64,000 nt of DNA from Allobosea lupini. Its GTDB lineage: Bacteria > Pseudomonadota > Alphaproteobacteria > Rhizobiales > Beijerinckiaceae. The number at the start of each line of letters is the position of its first letter. The stretch's first letter is position 1. A program made the translations under genes and the position numbers. The notes under the pieces are model-generated. The model did no database searches and was not told where the DNA came from. It was given only the letters and a program-made list of their open reading frames with translations. The stretch spans positions 992,001 through 1,056,000 of the forward strand of contig NZ_FOAN01000001.1 in NCBI RefSeq assembly GCF_900109525.1, written 5' to 3'. Of the stretch, positions 25,105 to 33,523 are shown piece by piece.

Positions 25105-26367
25105 TCATTTCCCGGACTTCTTGAACTCGTCCGAGTTCTTGCGGATCTCCTCCCAGACCACGTCCTGGTTGGCCGAATACCAGTCGGTGATCGGCACGAA
25201 CTTGGCACCGTCCCATCGCGCGATCCGGCCCATGCCGCCGCCCTGGTGGTCATCCCTGGTGATCGTGGTCGGCGGCAGCAGGCCGTCGGCGGTGAAGTTG
25301 GTGATCGAGCGCAGCCCCTCGTTGAGCCAGGGGCCGGTGACCGGCCCGTTCGGCGCCTTCTCGGCCGCCTTGCGCACGCCCTCGACCATCAGCGTCGCCA
25401 TCTGGACGCCGTAGTTGTAATAGGCCGTGCCGACCTTGTTCTCGGGGCCGGCGCCTTTGCCCTTGCCGACGACGTCCGCGAGGATGTCCTTGATCACCTT
25501 GGGCTCGCGGCCGCCGACGCAGGGCTCGACCTTCATCACGCCCTTGGCCGCCTCGCGCCCGACCACGTCCATGTCGGATTCGGACAGCCAGACGCTGCCG
25601 GAGACCCGGTCCATCGGCAGGCCGTTGCGGATAGCCTCGGTCAGCGCCACGGTCTGGCCGACGCCGGCGCCCCAGAAGATCACGAAATCGGGCCTGGCCC
25701 GGCGCACCTGCGGCCAGATCGCCGACTGGTCGTTGCCCGGCGGCGTATAGGGGAAGGCCGCGAGCTCATAGCCTTCCTTCTTGGCGAGCACGTTGAGGAT
25801 TGGCAGCGGCTCCTTGCCGAAGGGGGTGTCGATGTGGACGAAGACGATCTTCTTGCCCTTCAGGCTGCCCTTCTCGGTCTTCTTGAACTGCTCGATGATC
25901 AGGCCGGCCTGGGTCCAGTAGTTGATCGAGAGCGGCAGCACATAGGGGAAGGCACTGCCGTCGGCCGCGTCGCTGCGGCCGGAATAGGCGGTGATCATGT
26001 TGATCTTGTCCTCGAGCGCGCGCGGCACCAGCGCGCGCGCCACCGGGGTCGAGAGCGGGTCGATCAGCACGGCGCCCTCGCGCTTGCCGCGCTCATAGGC
26101 CTCGATGGCGCGCGGCAGGTCGTTGGCATGGTCGGTGATGTCAGCGACGATCTTGTAGCCACTGACGCCGCCGCGATCATTGACCAGGGTGAAGTAGTCG
26201 CGCTGGCCCTGGTTATATTCCGAGGTCACGAAGGTGTAGATGCGGGTGAAGTCCTGCGGCAGCGAGAAGCGAACGATCTTCTCCTGGGCGAAGACCTGCA
26301 CCGGCAGGGCGAGCGGCGCGGCCAGCGCGGCCGAGCCGGCGATGAACGAACGGCGATCGAGCGACAT
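25105..26367 (-). CDS. Branched-chain-type ABC importer substrate-binding protein
   Basis: This periplasmic binding protein has about 420 residues. From ATG 26367 it has a twin-arginine-like start (MSLDRRSFIAGSAALA) and a cleavage region PVQVFAQEK, so it may be Tat-exported. The mature part follows the Peripla_BP_6 fold (RFSLPQDFTRIYTFVTSEYN, GGVSGYKIVADITDHANDL). The late segment GGGMGRIARWDGAKFVPITD resembles binding proteins of hydrophobic or aromatic acids rather than leucine. It lies between livM and livF. Ligand specificity needs measurement; the ligases in the operon suggest a carboxylic acid. Confidence 0.9.
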   Translation of the reverse strand: MSLDRRSFIAGSAALAAPLALPVQVFAQEKIVRFSLPQDFTRIYTFVTSEYNQGQRDYFTLVNDRGGVSGYKIVADITDHANDLPRAIEAYERGKREGAVLIDPLSTPVARALVPRALEDKINMITAYSGRSDAADGSAFPYVLPLSINYWTQAGLIIEQFKKTEKGSLKGKKIVFVHIDTPFGKEPLPILNVLAKKEGYELAAFPYTPPGNDQSAIWPQVRRARPDFVIFWGAGVGQTVALTEAIRNGLPMDRVSGSVWLSESDMDVVGREAAKGVMKVEPCVGGREPKVIKDILADVVGKGKGAGPENKVGTAYYNYGVQMATLMVEGVRKAAEKAPNGPVTGPWLNEGLRSITNFTADGLLPPTTITRDDHQGGGMGRIARWDGAKFVPITDWYSANQDVVWEEIRKNSDEFKKSGK

Positions 26368-26404
26368 CCTGTTTCCTCCAGCCCTGTCGTTGATTGAGGC
26401 ACCG

Positions 26405-27478
26405 TCACCGCTGGGCATGGCGGAACGGCCAGACGAGCAAGTAGTTGCGGAAATTGGCGTAGATCTTGGCGAGCCCGAGCGGCTCGTAGAGCAGGAAGCC
26501 GATCACCAGCGCGCCATAGGCCATCAGCGGCAGATGGGCGCGCAGGTCGATCGGCAAGGACCAGCCGAAGGTGCCGGCGGCGGCGCCGAGCAGGTTGTTG
26601 AGCAGGATTGGCGCGAACAGGATCAGCGCGGTGCCGAAGAACGGGCCGAGCACGCTGCCGAGCCCGCCGACGATGATCATCGCCAGGATCTGGATCGAGA
26701 GTTCGATATGGAACTGATCGGGCGAGATCGCGCGCAGATAGGTCACCGCCAGCACCGAGCCGACGACGCCGCCGATGAAGGACGAGACCCAGAAGGCGAG
26801 CAGCTTGTAGCGGAAGGTCGAGATGCCGAGGATCTGCGCGGCGTAATCCTTCTCGCGCAGCGCCGCCAGCGCCCGGCCGAAGCTGGTGCGCCGGACATTC
26901 AGCATGAACAGCGTGATGACGAAGCAGACGCCGAAAGCGAGGTAATAGGTCGGCAGGTCGCCCTGCAGGGGTATGCCGAGGAAGCTGACCGGCGGCACCT
27001 GCAAGGTCGCGAGCGAGCCGCCACTGATCACAGAGGAATGCGAGATGACGAAGTCGACGACGTACTGCATGGCGAGCGTCGCCATGGCCAGGTAGATGCC
27101 CTTCATGCGCAGGGCCGCGCCGCCGAACATCGTGCCGATCGTGGCGCTGAGCAGGCCGCCGGCGATCATCGCGATCTCGAGCGGCACGCCGAGACGCACC
27201 AGGTGAACCGAGCCATAGGCGCCGATGCCCATCACCGCGCCATAGCCGAGATGGATCTGGCCGGACCAGCCCATCAGCAGGTTGAGGCCGAGCGCGGCCG
27301 AGGTCCAGATCAGCCAGGGCAGCAGGTAGCCGGAGACATAGAGCCGGTCGAAGATGAAGGGCGCCGCCAGCAGGATTACGATGACCGCAATGATCAGCCC
27401 ACGGTCGAAGCCAAGCGGAAAGAGCTGGCGCTCGTCCTGATAGCGCGTATGGCGGATGCCGGCGCGACGATAGAACAC
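26405..27478 (-). CDS. Branched-chain-type ABC importer permease (LivM-like)
   Basis: This inner-membrane permease of about 357 residues has 9-10 hydrophobic segments and the LivM signatures GLNLLMGWSGQIHLGYGAVM and the cytoplasmic loop RTSFGRALAALREKDYAAQI, which couples to the ATPase (EAA-like). It follows the LivH gene by 4 bases and precedes the binding-protein gene. The length is normal for LivM with a short N-terminal tail. Confidence 0.93.
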   Translation of the reverse strand: MFYRRAGIRHTRYQDERQLFPLGFDRGLIIAVIVILLAAPFIFDRLYVSGYLLPWLIWTSAALGLNLLMGWSGQIHLGYGAVMGIGAYGSVHLVRLGVPLEIAMIAGGLLSATIGTMFGGAALRMKGIYLAMATLAMQYVVDFVISHSSVISGGSLATLQVPPVSFLGIPLQGDLPTYYLAFGVCFVITLFMLNVRRTSFGRALAALREKDYAAQILGISTFRYKLLAFWVSSFIGGVVGSVLAVTYLRAISPDQFHIELSIQILAMIIVGGLGSVLGPFFGTALILFAPILLNNLLGAAAGTFGWSLPIDLRAHLPLMAYGALVIGFLLYEPLGLAKIYANFRNYLLVWPFRHAQR

Positions 27479-27482
27479 GGCG

Positions 27483-28370
27483 TCAGACCCTCTCGATATG
27501 GTGGCGGCCGAACAGGCCGTGCGGCTTGAGCAGCAGCGTCACCAGGATGATCACGGCCGCGACCACGTCGCGCGAGCCGCCGCCGACGAGCGGATCGAGC
27601 ACGCCGGTCGCGAGGCTCTCGGCGACGCCGACGATGACGCCGGCGACGAGCACACCCGGGATCGAGTCGAGCCCGCCGAGGATGGCGATGGCGAGCGCCT
27701 TGATCAGCAGCAGCGAGAGCGACCAGTCGATGCCCTGGGTGCTGCCCCAGAGTACGCCGGCGGCGGTCGCGGATACCGCGGCGAGCCCCCAGGCAACGGC
27801 GATCGCCCGCTCGACCCTGATGCCCACCGACCAGGACGCGGTCTGGTCATCGGCGACGGCGCGCATCACCACGCCGAAGCGCGAGTTGAAGAAGAAGAGC
27901 GAGAGCAGGATCAGCAGCAGCGAGATCGAGCCGCCGATCATCGTTGAGCGATTGAGCAGGAGCTCGCCGACGAAGAGCGGCTGCTGCGGCAGGCCGATGT
28001 CGAGACGCTTCACAGCCGCGCCGAAGATGCCCGGCAATAGGCCACGCAGCATGATCTCGACGCCGAGCGTCAGCATGATCGTCATGATCACCGGCTGGCC
28101 GATCATCCGGCGCAGCGCGACGCGCTCCATCAAGAGGCCGAAGCCGAACATGCCGATAAGCGCGGCCGGGATCGCCAGCCACATCGGCAGGCCGACCAGG
28201 CTCGCGAGCGCCCAGGTGACGTAGCCGCCGGTCATGGCGATCGCGCCCTGGGCGAGATTGGCGGTGCCGGAGGTCTTGTAGATCAGTACTATGCCGAGCG
28301 AGACCAGCGCGTACATCAGGCCGACGAAAACGCCATTGGTCGAGAGTTCCGCGAGCAGGATCCAGTCCAT
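27483..28370 (-). CDS. Branched-chain-type ABC importer permease (LivH-like)
   Basis: This second permease subunit (295 residues) shows GVFVGLMYALVSLGIVLIYK near the N-terminus and TSGTANLAQGAIAMTGGYV, both standard LivH features, then about 8 hydrophobic segments and the loop VMRAVADDQTASWSVGIRVE that contacts the ATPase. Its start overlaps the acyl-CoA synthetase stop (ATGA at 28370), which implies translational coupling between CoA activation and transport genes. Confidence 0.93.
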   Translation of the reverse strand: MDWILLAELSTNGVFVGLMYALVSLGIVLIYKTSGTANLAQGAIAMTGGYVTWALASLVGLPMWLAIPAALIGMFGFGLLMERVALRRMIGQPVIMTIMLTLGVEIMLRGLLPGIFGAAVKRLDIGLPQQPLFVGELLLNRSTMIGGSISLLLILLSLFFFNSRFGVVMRAVADDQTASWSVGIRVERAIAVAWGLAAVSATAAGVLWGSTQGIDWSLSLLLIKALAIAILGGLDSIPGVLVAGVIVGVAESLATGVLDPLVGGGSRDVVAAVIILVTLLLKPHGLFGRHHIERV

Positions 28371-30322
28371 CAGGCGAGGACCTCGCTGATCTTGAGCGTC
28401 CGTCGGATCACGCCGCGCTCCCCGTTCTCATAGGCGATGGTGGCGTCGAACACGGTCTCGGTTGCCCCGCTATAGAGCGCCTCGATCAGCGAGGCGTAGG
28501 TGGTCTCGATCGTGTTGCGGCGGAGCTTGCGGGTGCGGGTGATCTCGCCGTCGTCGGCGTCGAAATCCTTGTGCAGATTGGAGAAGCGCCGCACGCGCAG
28601 GCCATCCGGCTGCGTGCCGTTGACGTGCCGGACCACCTGGCCGATCAGCGCCTGCACCTCGGGCTTCTGCGAGAGCTCCGCATAGGAGGTGTAGGAGATG
28701 CCGCGCTCCTCGGCCCAGTGGCCGACCGCGTCGAAATCGATGCAGACGATGGCTGTGAGCTCGTCACGCCCGGCGCCGATCACCGCGACATTGCGAATAT
28801 AGGGGCTGAACTTCAGCCGGTTCTCGATGAAGTTCGGGATGTAGCGCTCGCCCGAGGCGGTGCGCACGACTTCGCTGACGCGGCCGAGCACGACGAGCTG
28901 GCCATCCTCGTCGATGCGCCCGGCATCGCCGGTGTGCAGCCAGCCGTCGGCCAGCGCCTTGGCGCTGCTTTCCGGGTCGTCATAGTAGCCGTCGACCACC
29001 GACGAGGAGCGCACCAGGATCTCGCCGCTGTCGTCGATGCGGATCTCGCTGCCCTGCATCGGCCTGCCGACCGTGTGGAGCTTGACCTGCCCTTCCGTCT
29101 GCGCCGCCGTCAGCGCGCAGGTCTCGGTCTGGCCGTAGAACTGCTTGAGCTTGATGCCGAGCGCCCGGAAGAACAGGAAGGTGTCCTCGCCCAGCGCCTC
29201 GCCGCCGGTGAAGGCCCGCTCGGCGCGTCCTAATCCGAGATGATCGCGCAGCGGCGCATAGACCAATAGGTTGCCGACCGCATCGAGCAGCTTTTCCGAC
29301 GGCGTCAGCGAACCGCCGGACAGGCGCTTGCGCTCGTAGGCGACGGCGCGCTCCATTACCGTTTCGAACAGCCAGCGCTTGAACGGCGTCGAGTTCTTCA
29401 TGCCGACCTGGACGCGGGTCAGCATCTGGTCCCAGGCGCGCGGCGCGGCGAGATAGAAGGTCGGCGAGACCTCGCGCAGGTCGCGCATCACCGTCTCTTG
29501 CCGCTCGGGGATGTTGATCGTGGCCGCCATCATCATGCCGGCGCCAAGCGTGAAGACGAAATCGCCGACCCAGGCGGTGGGCAGATAGGCGTAGAGCTCC
29601 TCGTGCTTGTGGAAATAGCCGCTCGCGCCGGCATTGAGCAGGCCGCCGGTGACGTTGCGGTGGCGCAGCGGGATGCCCTTGGGCAGGCCGGTCGTGCCGG
29701 AGGAATGCAGCAGCACCGAGATGTCGTCGGCCTGTGGCTCGTCGACGAAGCGCCGGACGAGACCGGGCTCGCGTGCCAGCCGCTCTCGACCCTTTTTCAC
29801 GAGCTCATCGAGCGACATCAGCCCGGGCTGATCGTAGCCGTCGAGGCCGCGCTCGTCGTCGTAGAGAATGGTGGCGACGCGCCCGGTCGCATCGCGAAGC
29901 TGCAGCAGCTTGTCGACCTGCTCCTGATCCTCGGCGATACCGACCGGCGGCGCGCCATGCCGGGTCGCGACGATCAGTTCCTCGAGCGGCACGTCGGGAA
30001 ACACCGGCGACGGAAAGGCGCGCAGCATGTTGGCGGCAAGCATGGCGTAGTAGAGCCGCGGGCGGTTGTCGCCGATCACGGTCATCGCGGCACCGGCGAC
30101 CAGCCCAGCCTCTTCGAGCCCGGCCGCCATGGCGGCGATCTCGTCGAAGACCGCGCGCCAGTCCTGTTCCTGCCAGATGCCATAACGCCGCTCGCGGAAG
30201 GCGACCCGGTCGCCGAACTCAGCAGCGTTACGGGCGAGCGCCGCGATCAGCGTCGCCGGCTCGCCATTGGCGGCGACCGGCCAGTGGGCCACTTCACCGA
30301 TCCTGCCCGATACCGCCGTCAT
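28370..30322 (-). CDS. Long-chain-type acyl-CoA synthetase, embedded in ABC importer operon
   Basis: This AMP-forming acyl-CoA synthetase of about 650 residues activates a carboxylic acid with ATP and CoA. The ATP-binding P-loop is LLHSSGTTGLPKGIPL, the adenine motif is FYGQTETCALTAAQTEG and the hinge region reads LHTGDAGRIDEDGQLVVLGR. It is of the long-chain/FadD15-like group often found inside liv-type operons. ATG 30322 starts MTAVSGRIG and overlaps the LivG stop (ATGA); the open frame further upstream is a shadow of livG. Position between livG and livH suggests that it traps the imported acid as a CoA ester; in the Atu pathway this would be the AtuH step. Confidence 0.9.
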   Translation of the reverse strand: MTAVSGRIGEVAHWPVAANGEPATLIAALARNAAEFGDRVAFRERRYGIWQEQDWRAVFDEIAAMAAGLEEAGLVAGAAMTVIGDNRPRLYYAMLAANMLRAFPSPVFPDVPLEELIVATRHGAPPVGIAEDQEQVDKLLQLRDATGRVATILYDDERGLDGYDQPGLMSLDELVKKGRERLAREPGLVRRFVDEPQADDISVLLHSSGTTGLPKGIPLRHRNVTGGLLNAGASGYFHKHEELYAYLPTAWVGDFVFTLGAGMMMAATINIPERQETVMRDLREVSPTFYLAAPRAWDQMLTRVQVGMKNSTPFKRWLFETVMERAVAYERKRLSGGSLTPSEKLLDAVGNLLVYAPLRDHLGLGRAERAFTGGEALGEDTFLFFRALGIKLKQFYGQTETCALTAAQTEGQVKLHTVGRPMQGSEIRIDDSGEILVRSSSVVDGYYDDPESSAKALADGWLHTGDAGRIDEDGQLVVLGRVSEVVRTASGERYIPNFIENRLKFSPYIRNVAVIGAGRDELTAIVCIDFDAVGHWAEERGISYTSYAELSQKPEVQALIGQVVRHVNGTQPDGLRVRRFSNLHKDFDADDGEITRTRKLRRNTIETTYASLIEALYSGATETVFDATIAYENGERGVIRRTLKISEVLA

Positions 30323-31158
30323 GCCGTGCTCCCGGCCTGGTGGCGCTTGGCGGCGCGCTCGCCGAGATAGGCGCTGACCACGCTCGGATGCGAGATCGCC
30401 GCCTGCGGCTCGCCCTCCGAGATCACCTCGCCATAGCTCAGCACGACGACTCGGTCGCAGATCGAGGTCACCACATCCATGTGGTGCTCGATGATCAGGG
30501 TGGTGACGCCGCGGGCCTCGCTCGCATCGAGAATGAAGCGGGCGATGTATTCCTTCTCCTCCTGGTTCATGCCGGCCATGGGCTCGTCCAGGATCAGGAG
30601 GCGCGGTTCGGCGACGAGGGCGCGCGCCAGTTCGACGCGCTTCTGCAGGCCGAGCGGAATGACCTCGACCGGCTCGTCGCGGATGTCCTGGAGTTGCATG
30701 AACTCGATCATCTCTTCGACGACGCGCCGGTGCGCCAGTTCCTCGCGCTCCGCCCACCACCAGTAGAACAGCGCCCCTAGCGCGCTCGGCTTCATATGGG
30801 TGTGGCGGCCGATCAGGATGTTGTCGAGGACGCTCATGCCCTTGAACAGGGCCAGATTCTGGAAGGTGCGGGCGACGCCACGGGCGGCGACGCGGTGCGG
30901 CTTCAGCGCCGTGATGTCCTCGCCGAACAGGGTCACCTTGCCGGCATTGGGCGGGTAGAAGCCGGTGATCACGTTGACCATGGTGGTCTTGCCCGAGCCG
31001 TTCGGACCGACGAGCCCGAGAATCTCGCCCTGGCGAACGTCGAGCGAGACACCCTTCAGCGCCCGCAGGCCGCCGAAGACGCGCTCGATCCCGGTGCAGG
31101 ACAGCGCGACCGGCGCGCCTGCGGCGCTCGCGGCGTGGCGGTACTGAACCTCATTCAT
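30319..31158 (-). CDS. Branched-chain-type ABC importer ATPase (LivG-like)
   Basis: This ATPase of about 279 residues is the first gene of the nine-gene importer operon. Walker A is [18 protein letters not shown], the Q-loop region is [19 protein letters not shown], and Walker B is [17 protein letters not shown]. The signature motif is atypical: [15 protein letters not shown] instead of LSxGQ, a variant seen in some liv-type ATPases paired with ligases. ATG 31158 (MNEVQYRH) is chosen; upstream codons have no homology. The operon promoter, with a palindromic operator, lies about 170-200 bases upstream. Confidence 0.92.
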   Translation of the reverse strand: MNEVQYRHAASAAGAPVALSCTGIERVFGGLRALKGVSLDVRQGEILGLVGPNGSGKTTMVNVITGFYPPNAGKVTLFGEDITALKPHRVAARGVARTFQNLALFKGMSVLDNILIGRHTHMKPSALGALFYWWWAEREELAHRRVVEEMIEFMQLQDIRDEPVEVIPLGLQKRVELARALVAEPRLLILDEPMAGMNQEEKEYIARFILDASEARGVTTLIIEHHMDVVTSICDRVVVLSYGEVISEGEPQAAISHPSVVSAYLGERAAKRHQAGSTA

Positions 31159-31491
31159 CCGAGGCGCCCGGACCGGCCGGCCGGAAGGCCGCGCGCGACG
31201 ACCCCAAGCGCGACATCTGCGGGCACCCGGCGCACACAAGGCGCCGCCACGCGAACGGCGTTGACTCCCACGGCATCCTCCCCGGCTGCGCTGGCTTGTT
31301 GGCTCGATATGCGTCAGCTCGATACAGCTAATGAATAGAATTCATCTTGTGCTGTCAACTCTTTCGCCGACCGGTGTCCGCTCTGTCGGCAGCTGCGAAT
31401 TTTCGCACAAGTCCGCCCGAAGTACCCCTTTCGCGCCGACCGACCACACCATTCGACACCTGTCCCCGATCCGCAGCTCAATGAACCCGGC
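31159..31491. other. Promoter region of the ABC importer operon
   Basis: This 333-base gene-free stretch lies between the LivG start and the end of the nitronate monooxygenase gene. It carries a minus-strand TTGACA (31358-31353) followed within a promoter length by the palindrome at 31330-31346. The 5' untranslated part of about 150 bases between the promoter and livG is unusually long and shows no recognised riboswitch. Confidence 0.5.
31330..31346. promoter_or_regulatory. Candidate AtuR-like operator, importer operon
   Basis: AATGAATAGAATTCATC has a 6-3-6 perfect core, ATGAAT-AGA-ATTCAT. It matches the sites at 32647-32663 and 35794-35810 (consensus AATGAATNNNATTCATT). It lies just downstream of the minus-strand TTGACA at 31358-31353, so a bound repressor would cover the promoter of the importer operon. 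Confidence 0.6.
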
Positions 31492-32505
31492 TCAGCCCGC
31501 CGGCCGTTCGACCGCCCGGCACGACAGGCGAGCAGCGCCGTCCAGCGCCTCCTCGTATTCATCCGCCAGTCGCCGACAGAGGTCGGCCGCAGCGGGCACA
31601 TCGCGGATCGTCCCGACACCCTGGCCCGCCGCCCAGATGTCGCGCCAGGCCTTGGCTTCCGTCGTGCCGAAATCATAGCTCGCGGGCTTGCTCAGATCGT
31701 CGGGATCGCGCCCGGCCGCCACGATGCTGGGGCGCAGGAAATTGCCGTGCACGCCGCTGATCGCCGGAGTGTAGACGATGTCGGCCGCGGACGCGTCGAG
31801 CAGCATGGACCGCAGCGCCGGCGGCGCCATGCTTTCCTGCGTCGCCATGAAACGCGTGCCGAGATAGGCCATGTCCGCCCCCGCCATCCGGGCCGCCGCG
31901 ACCTGGGCGCCCGTGCTCAGCGCCCCGCCCAGCACCAGCGTGCCGTCAAAGATGCGGCGGATATCGGCCAGCGCCGCGAAGGGATTGAGCGGCCCTGCAT
32001 GCCCGCCGGCCCCGGCCGAGACGGCGATCAGCCCGTCGACGCCGGCATCAGCCGCCTTGGCGGCAAAGGCGAGGTTGATCACGTCATGGAAGACCAATCC
32101 GCCATAGCCATGCACAGCCTTGATCAGGTCGCGGTTGAGACCGAGCGAGGTGATGACCAGCGGCACCTTGCGCTCGATGACGACGGCAAGATCGGCTTCC
32201 AGCCGCGGATTGCTGCGGTGGACCACCAGGTTGACGCCGAAAGGTGCGGCATCATCTATGCCGTCGAGCCGGCGCGCGATCTCGTCAAGCCAGTCGGCGA
32301 AACCGTGTGTCGTGCGCTGGTTGAGCGCCGGAAAGCTGCCGATGACGCCGTTGCGGCAGCACGAGACGACAAGATCCGGCCCCGAGATCAGGAACATCGG
32401 CGCGGCGATGACGGGAACGCGCAGGCGTCCGGCGAAAGCTGCAGGCAAAGGCAAGGATCCCTCCCCTAACAAGGCGACCCTTCCCGGCCCGCGCCCGGTC
32501 GCCAA
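31492..32505 (-). CDS. Nitronate monooxygenase family flavoprotein
   Basis: This FMN-dependent TIM-barrel protein of about 337 residues belongs to the nitronate monooxygenase/2-nitropropane dioxygenase family. The start of the barrel reads RVPVIAAPMFLISGP, the FMN phosphate region gives LVLGGALSTGAQVAAARMAG, and the catalytic His is in AGAGGHAGPLN. Family members oxidise nitronates, but many act on unknown substrates, and some act as enoyl reductases or enone-linked oxidoreductases. It is divergent from the TetR gene, and the operator at 32647 lies between them, so it may belong to the same regulon. A later GTG (VALLGEG) is an alternative start. Confidence 0.85.
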   Translation of the reverse strand: MATGRGPGRVALLGEGSLPLPAAFAGRLRVPVIAAPMFLISGPDLVVSCCRNGVIGSFPALNQRTTHGFADWLDEIARRLDGIDDAAPFGVNLVVHRSNPRLEADLAVVIERKVPLVITSLGLNRDLIKAVHGYGGLVFHDVINLAFAAKAADAGVDGLIAVSAGAGGHAGPLNPFAALADIRRIFDGTLVLGGALSTGAQVAAARMAGADMAYLGTRFMATQESMAPPALRSMLLDASAADIVYTPAISGVHGNFLRPSIVAAGRDPDDLSKPASYDFGTTEAKAWRDIWAAGQGVGTIRDVPAAADLCRRLADEYEEALDGAARLSCRAVERPAG

Positions 32506-32646
32506 TGCAATGAACGCGACTTAGCAGCCCTTCCGCGGGCGTCATCAGCGGCGAAGCCCGGCATGACCATCCAGTCCGGACAGGCAGCAACTACGCCTCG
32601 GCCGACCTTCCGGCTTACCTCACGTTCCTGCTTGCGGCGCGATGGT

Positions 32647-32663
32647 GATGAATGGTATTTATT
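32647..32663. promoter_or_regulatory. Candidate AtuR-like operator, TetR/nitronate monooxygenase spacer
   Basis: GATGAATGGTATTTATT matches the consensus AATGAATNNNATTCATT at 15 of 17 positions (counting N as a match). It lies downstream of a TTGCGG at 32632 and overlaps a possible -10 TATTTA at 32656-32661, so it could give autoregulation of the TetR gene and control of the divergent monooxygenase gene. Confidence 0.5.
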
Positions 32664-32779
32664 AGGACAGTATCGGGACGCGACCGAAGCGCCGCGACGA
32701 ACCGGCGTTGCGCAAACCCCTCGACAGGCTCTACGAGGCCCGCCAGCGCGCTGCCTCTTCGCCTCAGCAAGGATCATCG

Positions 32780-33514
32780 ATGCCGCCCCGCAATGCCCTG
32801 AAGCGCCAGGTCAACCGGCTCCCGCCCGAGCGGCGCATCTCCGACATCATGGCCGCGGCCAAGGAGGTCTTCGTCGAGAAAGGCTATAACGACGCGCTGA
32901 TCACCGACATCGCGCTGCGCGCCGGCGTGGTCGAGGGCAGCATCTACCGCTTCTTCGCCAACAAGCGCGAATTGCTGGTCAAGGTCGTCGAGCACTGGTT
33001 CGAGGAGATGCTGCGCGACGATGCCGAGCAGTTCGCCGCGGTGTGCGGCAGCTGGAACCAGATCCGTTTCATCGTCTACACCCACCTCACCTCGATTCAC
33101 CGCGACCCCGCGCTGTCGCGCCTGATGTTCCAGGAGATCCGGCCGGCACCCGATTATCGCGGCTCGCATCTGTTCGAGCTGAACCGCGCCTACACCAATC
33201 GCCTGGTCGACGTGGTCAAGGTCGGCATCGCCGCCGGCGATCTGCGGCCCGAGACCTCGCCGAGCCTGGTGCGCGACCTTGTCTTCGGCTGCATCGAGCA
33301 TCGCACCTGGGCCTTCCTGCGTGGCGAAGGCGATTTCGACCCGGCCGAGCTGGCTGACGCCATCACCAATCTGGTCCATCACGGCCTCGCGCTCGACGAC
33401 GAGCCGGCCTCGCCGATAGAGAGCGTGGTCGCCCGGCTGGAGACTGCAACGGCGCGGCTCGAGGCTGCCGCCGGTATCGCTCCGACGAAGCCCTCCTCCG
33501 CCTTGCCGCGCTGA
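32780..33514 (+). CDS. TetR family regulator, AtuR/LiuR-like by context
   Basis: The 244-residue protein has a TetR N-terminal DNA-binding domain (PERRISDIMAAAKEVFVEKG, then DIALRAGVVEGSIYRFFANK) and a helical ligand-binding C-terminal domain. ATG 32780 follows AAGGATC and gives the basic N-terminus seen before TetR HTH domains; the frame upstream of it lacks support. It stands between the importer operon side and the Atu-like operons. Three similar 17-base palindromes occur in its neighbourhood, one in its own promoter, as expected for a local repressor. In Pseudomonas, AtuR represses the terpene-utilisation operon; a CoA thioester inducer is a reasonable guess. Confidence 0.87.
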   Translation: MPPRNALKRQVNRLPPERRISDIMAAAKEVFVEKGYNDALITDIALRAGVVEGSIYRFFANKRELLVKVVEHWFEEMLRDDAEQFAAVCGSWNQIRFIVYTHLTSIHRDPALSRLMFQEIRPAPDYRGSHLFELNRAYTNRLVDVVKVGIAAGDLRPETSPSLVRDLVFGCIEHRTWAFLRGEGDFDPAELADAITNLVHHGLALDDEPASPIESVVARLETATARLEAAAGIAPTKPSSALPR

Positions 33515-33523
33515 GGCCATCAC

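Noticed and set aside
26240..27529. A 429-codon plus-strand frame across the binding-protein and livM genes
   Set aside because: It is a shadow of real minus-strand genes with low-complexity Arg/Asp/Ala-rich sequence and no recognisable fold.
30323..30760. N-terminal extension of the acyl-CoA synthetase frame
   Set aside because: The extra 146 codons overlap livG in another frame and read as low-complexity Arg/Gly/Pro-rich sequence; ATG 30322 overlaps the livG stop as expected for a coupled start.
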